64,000 bases of DNA, taken from assembly GCF_000519185.1 (NCBI RefSeq), contig NZ_JAFA01000009.1:124503-188502 (forward strand), in the 5' to 3' direction. Source of the stretch: Paraburkholderia nodosa DSM 21604. GTDB taxonomy: Bacteria; Pseudomonadota; Gammaproteobacteria; Burkholderiales; Burkholderiaceae. Position numbers and translations under genes: made by a program. Below, in pieces: positions 60,533 to 64,000 of this stretch (its first letter is position 1; each line of letters opens with the position of its first letter). A model generated the notes under the pieces. It had not been told where the DNA came from. It saw only the letters and a list, made by a program, of their open reading frames with translations, and did no database searches.

Positions 60533-60571
60533 CGAGTCTGGAATCGATATGACATTGCTTGCGGGATGCGT

Positions 60572-61426
60572 TTAGTCCGGCGTCTCCGTGGCCATGCGCC
60601 GGTAGGTGGCCGGCGTCATGCGGTACGCGCGGCGAAACCAGCGGCCGAGATGGCTCTGGTCGGCGAAACCCACTTCCGCGGCGACCCGGGCCGGCGTGTG
60701 GCCCGCCGCCAGCAGCCTGCGCGCGGCGCGCAGGCGCAAGCGCACCAGGTACGCATGGGGCGACGTGCCGAACTCGCGCTGGAACAGGCGCGTCAGACGA
60801 AACCGGTCGATGCCCGAGCGATCGACGAGTTCGTCGAGCCCGATGTTCGCGCTCATGTGCTCGTGCAGCAGGTCTCGAACGCGGGCCAGCGCGGGCGAAG
60901 CGGAGCGCGCCGCCGCGGTCGTATCGAGCAGATGGCCGCCCAGGCGCTCCAGCAAGCGGTCGAGCGCCTCGTCGCGCGCGAGCCGGCCTTCCTCGCCGTA
61001 TAGCGCAAGAAACGCACGGCGGATCGCCTCGGTCAGGCGCGGGTCGTCGACGAGCGTCTGGCCGAAAGCGGCCGCCACGCCACCCAGTCCCGCGATGTTC
61101 AGCCGGCGCGCCGCACGCTCTACCCACGGCTGCGGCAGGTACAACATCGCGTAGGTGAAGCCGCCCGGCTCGGGCGCGTGGCCGTCGTGCAGCGCGCCCG
61201 GCTCGATCAGGATCGCCCGGCCAGGCACGCTCGTATGCAGCGACCGGTGACACTGAAAGCGCTGCACCCCCTGCTCCGTATAGCCGATCAACATGTCGTC
61301 GTGATCGTGGGGGTCGTAGGCGTGGCCGCTGAAATGCGCCCGCAAACTTTCGATGCCCGTCTGCGCATCGCGCCGCGCGACGAGCCAGTGATCGTTCCGG
61401 CCCTCAGACACCGTGGCGTTCGTCAT
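60572..61426 (-). CDS. AraC family regulator with N-terminal cupin domain
   Basis: A 284-residue AraC protein. The N-terminal cupin (FSGHAYDPHDHDDMLIGYTEQGVQRFQ) is followed by a C-terminal double helix-turn-helix domain ending GFADQSHLGRWFRRAYRMTPATYRR. This is the usual layout of AraC-type activators that bind small ligands. It is directly upstream of the membrane protein gene on the same strand, so that gene is probably its target. It starts at ATG 61426. Confidence 0.92.
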   Translation of the reverse strand: MTNATVSEGRNDHWLVARRDAQTGIESLRAHFSGHAYDPHDHDDMLIGYTEQGVQRFQCHRSLHTSVPGRAILIEPGALHDGHAPEPGGFTYAMLYLPQPWVERAARRLNIAGLGGVAAAFGQTLVDDPRLTEAIRRAFLALYGEEGRLARDEALDRLLERLGGHLLDTTAAARSASPALARVRDLLHEHMSANIGLDELVDRSGIDRFRLTRLFQREFGTSPHAYLVRLRLRAARRLLAAGHTPARVAAEVGFADQSHLGRWFRRAYRMTPATYRRMATETPD

Positions 61427-61538
61427 GGCCAGCCTCGCTCCTCGTTCCCGGTTCCTTTCTCAAGGGCACGAGTGTACGCCAGCCATGCGTGGAAGACAGA
61501 GCGTGGCCTCGGCGTCGGCAGGGCCCGCTCGACCGGGT

Positions 61539-61802
61539 TCAGTCGTCGAATTCGCCGGCCTGCAGCGCTTCGTCGAAATCCGTGATCCACGGGGCGAAGT
61601 GGTCGGTGTCGTAGGTGGCCGTCTTGCCGTTGGCGATCCGTGTGACGGATACCTGGCGGATCGCTGCGCGCTCGCCGCCGGCGGCCGTTTTCTCGTGGTC
61701 CGAGATCCGGAACTCGCGCAGGTCGAGCCCCCGGCTCGCGAGCACAGCCTTGACGTCTTCCTGTTCGTCCCAGGAAAACTCGGCGAAGTCGTGGGCGGTC
61801 AT
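61539..61802 (-). CDS. Small acidic protein of unknown function
   Basis: An 87-residue protein rich in Asp and Glu (DFAEFSWDEQEDVKAVLAS near the start, TDFDEALQAGEFDD at the end). No domain was recognised. ATG 61802 was chosen. It follows the persulfide dioxygenase gene on the same strand by 22 bp and is probably in its operon. Confidence 0.55.
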   Translation of the reverse strand: MTAHDFAEFSWDEQEDVKAVLASRGLDLREFRISDHEKTAAGGERAAIRQVSVTRIANGKTATYDTDHFAPWITDFDEALQAGEFDD

Positions 61803-61824
61803 GTTCGTCTCCTCCAGGGCGTCA

Positions 61825-62895
61825 TCAGGGACTGAATGGCGCAACGGGCAATCCCTCGGCCTTCCAGCGCAACATGCCGCCAGCGAGATTGGCCACCTTG
61901 CCGAAGCCCGCCTTGGTCAGCAATACGCTTGCCTGCGCGGAGCGCACGCCGGAGCGGCACACCGCCACGACCGGCCGGTCGCGATCGAGCTCGTCGATGC
62001 GCGCCATCAGTTGCGAGAGCGGCACGAGCTTCGCATCGGGCAGATGGCCAAGATGGTCGATGAACTCTGGCGCCTCGCGCACGTCGACGATCTGCAGCGC
62101 CGCCGCATGTTCCAGCAGCGCCATGGGCTCGATTTCCCATACGCCGCTAAAGCGCAGCGTGAGCGGCGCCCAGTCGGGCGATTCCTGGATCGGCGCGTCG
62201 CCTTCGGGCTTGCCGCAGCGCAGGTTGGCGGGCACCGCGACGGCCATCTGCTTGGGGTGCGGCAAATTCAGGTTGTGCATGTAGCCCGCGAAGTCGCCGA
62301 GATCGACGTCGCCGCCCAGGCGCGGATTGAAGCGCCGCTCCTCGGCCACGCTCGTGACCGTGATGCCGCGATAGTCGTGCGCCGGGTAGAGCAGGCAGTC
62401 GTCGGGCAGCGAGAGGATCTGCTCGCGCACGGAAGTGAACAGCTGTTCCGCGCTCCCGCCCTGAAAATCGGTGCGGCCGCAGCCGCGTATCAGCAGGCTG
62501 TCGCCGGTGAAGGCCATGCTCGCGTCGTCGAGCACGTACGTCAGGCAGCCGTTGGTGTGGCCGGGCGTGGCGCGCACTTCCAGAAACCGCTTGCCGAAGG
62601 CGATGCGGTCGCCGTGCCGCAGCAGACGGTTCACGCCCTCGGCGCCCACCACTTCGGCGAGCGCGATCTGGCTGCCGCTGCGCTCGCGCAAGCGCCACGC
62701 GCCCGTGACATGATCGGCGTGCACATGGGTATCGAGCGTCGCCTGCAGGCGCAAGCCCAGTTCCTGCAACAGGGCGAGGTCGCGCGGCACCTGCTCGTAG
62801 ACAGGGTCGATCAGCAGCGCCTCGCCGCTTTCGGGGTCGCCGAGCAGGTAGGTATAGGTGGACGATACGGGGTCGAAAAGCTGGCGAAAGATCAT
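61825..62895 (-). CDS. Persulfide dioxygenase-rhodanese fusion
   Basis: A 356-residue two-domain protein. The N-terminal metallo-beta-lactamase fold dioxygenase has THVHADHVTGA (about 53-63), TPGHTNGCL, FTGDSLLIRGCGRTDFQ and YPAHDYRG. These are the iron-binding residues of ETHE1-type persulfide dioxygenase. The C-terminal rhodanese has the active-site loop VAVCRSGVRSA. This is the PRF-type fusion described in Burkholderia. It oxidises glutathione persulfide to sulfite and uses thiosulfate chemistry. ATG 62895 was chosen; the longer frame lacks a ribosome site. Confidence 0.93.
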   Translation of the reverse strand: MIFRQLFDPVSSTYTYLLGDPESGEALLIDPVYEQVPRDLALLQELGLRLQATLDTHVHADHVTGAWRLRERSGSQIALAEVVGAEGVNRLLRHGDRIAFGKRFLEVRATPGHTNGCLTYVLDDASMAFTGDSLLIRGCGRTDFQGGSAEQLFTSVREQILSLPDDCLLYPAHDYRGITVTSVAEERRFNPRLGGDVDLGDFAGYMHNLNLPHPKQMAVAVPANLRCGKPEGDAPIQESPDWAPLTLRFSGVWEIEPMALLEHAAALQIVDVREAPEFIDHLGHLPDAKLVPLSQLMARIDELDRDRPVVAVCRSGVRSAQASVLLTKAGFGKVANLAGGMLRWKAEGLPVAPFSP

Positions 62896-63039
62896 CGCGG
62901 CTCTCTGTTTGGGCAAACGCGTGGTTCGCTTTCCAGTATGCCGCATCCGGTTTCGGCCCGGCTGCTCAACGTGCGCGAAATACCCGCGTTTGTTCGGCAG
63001 CGAACGAACGGGCGGCTGGCCGGCGATGCGAACGCCGCG

Positions 63040-63753
63040 CTAAGTCCGCCCGAGCCTCGCCAGCACCGCCGCGACAATGCGGTCGCAGCATCCGCCGCCG
63101 AATTCGAACAGCTCGGGACCCAGCCGGTCGACTTCCTCGGCCAGCGCTTCGCGCAGCAGGTTCCTCGCGCGGAAATGCCGGCTGCGCACCGTGGCCTCGG
63201 GAATGTTCAGCACCTGCGCCGTTTCCTCGATGCTCATTTCCTCGACGGTCCTCAGCACGAACACCGTGCGAAAACCCACGGGCAGGGTGTCGAGCTTGCG
63301 TTCGAGCAGTGCGCGGATCTCGGCGCGCGAGACTTGCTGTTCGGGGCTGCTGTCGTCGCGGGTGTGCATCGGGTCCATATCGAAAGCCATCTGCTCTTCG
63401 TCCAGGCAATCCGGCACGATCGGCATCACGTTGTGGCGGCGGGCTTCGCGGCGCTTCCGGGCGAGGCACTCGTTGAGCACGAGGTGCGAGAGCCATGTCG
63501 CGAGCGCGGCATCGCCGCGGAATTGCGCAAGCGCCCGGAAGGCTTTCAGATACGCGTCCTGCAAGGCGTCTTCCGCCTCCGCGTCGTTGCGCAGCGTGGC
63601 GCGCGCAAGCCGGTAGAGGCGCCGGTTGTGGCGGCGCATCAAAAGCTCGAAAGCTGCAAGATCGCCCGCCACGATGCGGCGCACAATCCGCGCATCGTCA
63701 CTCGTCAACGCGCTGGTGTGCGCTTCGGCCAGCGCCGCTTGCTGGTTTGTCAT
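63040..63753 (-). CDS. ECF-type RNA polymerase sigma factor
   Basis: A 237-residue sigma-70 family ECF protein. Region 2 is LAAFELLMRRHNRRLYRLA followed by AEDALQDAYLKAFRALAQF. Region 4 is LPVGFRTVFVLRTVEEMSIEETAQVLNIPEATVRSRHFRARNLL. A Cys-rich tail, FGGGCCDRIVAAVLA, follows and could sense redox or metals. ATG 63753 overlaps the stop of the cupredoxin gene (ATGA). The anti-sigma factor is not visible in the window. Confidence 0.92.
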   Translation of the reverse strand: MTNQQAALAEAHTSALTSDDARIVRRIVAGDLAAFELLMRRHNRRLYRLARATLRNDAEAEDALQDAYLKAFRALAQFRGDAALATWLSHLVLNECLARKRREARRHNVMPIVPDCLDEEQMAFDMDPMHTRDDSSPEQQVSRAEIRALLERKLDTLPVGFRTVFVLRTVEEMSIEETAQVLNIPEATVRSRHFRARNLLREALAEEVDRLGPELFEFGGGCCDRIVAAVLARLGRT

Positions 63754-64000
63754 GGTCCCGGCTCCACGATCAGGGTGCCATGCATCACCGGATGAAACTG
63801 GCACGTGTAGGCATGGTGTCCGCGTTTGTTCGCGACATATCGCCATGATGCGCCCGGCGCAATGCTGCCGGAGTCGAACGCTTTAGCGTCGGCGGTGACC
63901 GTATGCGCCACGAGGTCCTTGTTGACCCACACGACGCTGTCGCCGGCATGCACCGTCACGCTCGGCGGATCGAAGCGCATTTGCTCGATGGCGACGACGT
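63750..64000 (-). CDS. Cupredoxin-domain protein, partial (5' end outside the window)
   Basis: The visible 82 codons end at the stop overlapping the sigma-factor start. They contain the type 1 copper site: His in LVAHTVTAD, then Cys, His and Met in YTCQFHPVMHG. This is the arrangement of plastocyanin/amicyanin-like proteins. The frame is open to the window edge, so the signal peptide or upstream domain lies outside. Probably a periplasmic electron carrier or copper protein. Coupling to an ECF sigma gene suggests joint stress control. Confidence 0.85.
   Translation of the reverse strand, partial: VVAIEQMRFDPPSVTVHAGDSVVWVNKDLVAHTVTADAKAFDSGSIAPGASWRYVANKRGHHAYTCQFHPVMHGTLIVEPGP

Overview
This window is high-GC chromosomal DNA of a Burkholderiaceae member, most likely Paraburkholderia, Caballeronia or Burkholderia. 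The signs are three DUF4148 exported proteins, a classical Burkholderia-type porin, many LysR/MFS/two-component genes, an NfeD-slipin pair, a persulfide dioxygenase-rhodanese fusion and a Tle1-like lipase with DUF3304 immunity proteins. No rRNA, tRNA, CRISPR array or intact insertion sequence was seen.

Layout. 1-232: a GGDEF (diguanylate cyclase) gene broken by an inversion. 277-6178: MAPEG protein, MFS/HxlR divergent pair, amidase-MFS operon, secreted alpha/beta hydrolase. 6230-15405: envelope thiol/peroxide block with three DUF4148 proteins, a DipZ-like thiol oxidoreductase, a soluble thioredoxin-like protein, Ohr, cytochrome P460 and a Tat-exported hydrolase. Five promoters here share one architecture: TGTATC-N4-TGTATC, then 53-54 bp, then a GATAC element. 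15727-21042: a 41-residue microprotein, nfeD-slipin, and a divergent EF-G paralogue. 21175-24283: a Tle1-like effector with three tandem immunity genes, one frameshifted. 24686-26303: TetR and the hydrolase it probably controls.

26316-35169: a split two-component system (response regulator and kinase 1.2 kb apart), LysR, aldo/keto reductase, a truncated AraC gene, and small stress or unknown proteins. 35272-39721: LysR, aconitase-family and MFS genes on one strand. 40364-43747: glycosidase-like lipoprotein, a P-loop kinase-like protein and an exported protein. 43752-48472: a DctB/DctD-like pair with a 2-hydroxycarboxylate transporter preceded by a sigma-54 promoter, an IHF site and an enhancer dyad. 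49211-53690: porin and substrate-binding-protein/kinase/regulator genes. 54258-58056: entericidin, chemoreceptor, and a DUF59/NnrS-like pair behind an 11-bp-arm dyad. 58214-64000: ankyrin and TPR proteins, AraC, persulfide dioxygenase, ECF sigma factor and a partial cupredoxin.

The most notable observation is the shared promoter architecture. It ties DUF4148 proteins to envelope thiol-redox genes, and a further copy of its repeat lies beside the histidine kinase at 28214-29530, which makes that two-component system a candidate regulator. Other points worth checking are the inverted diguanylate cyclase segment, the triplicated immunity locus, the sigma-54/IHF/enhancer arrangement and the palindromic operators.
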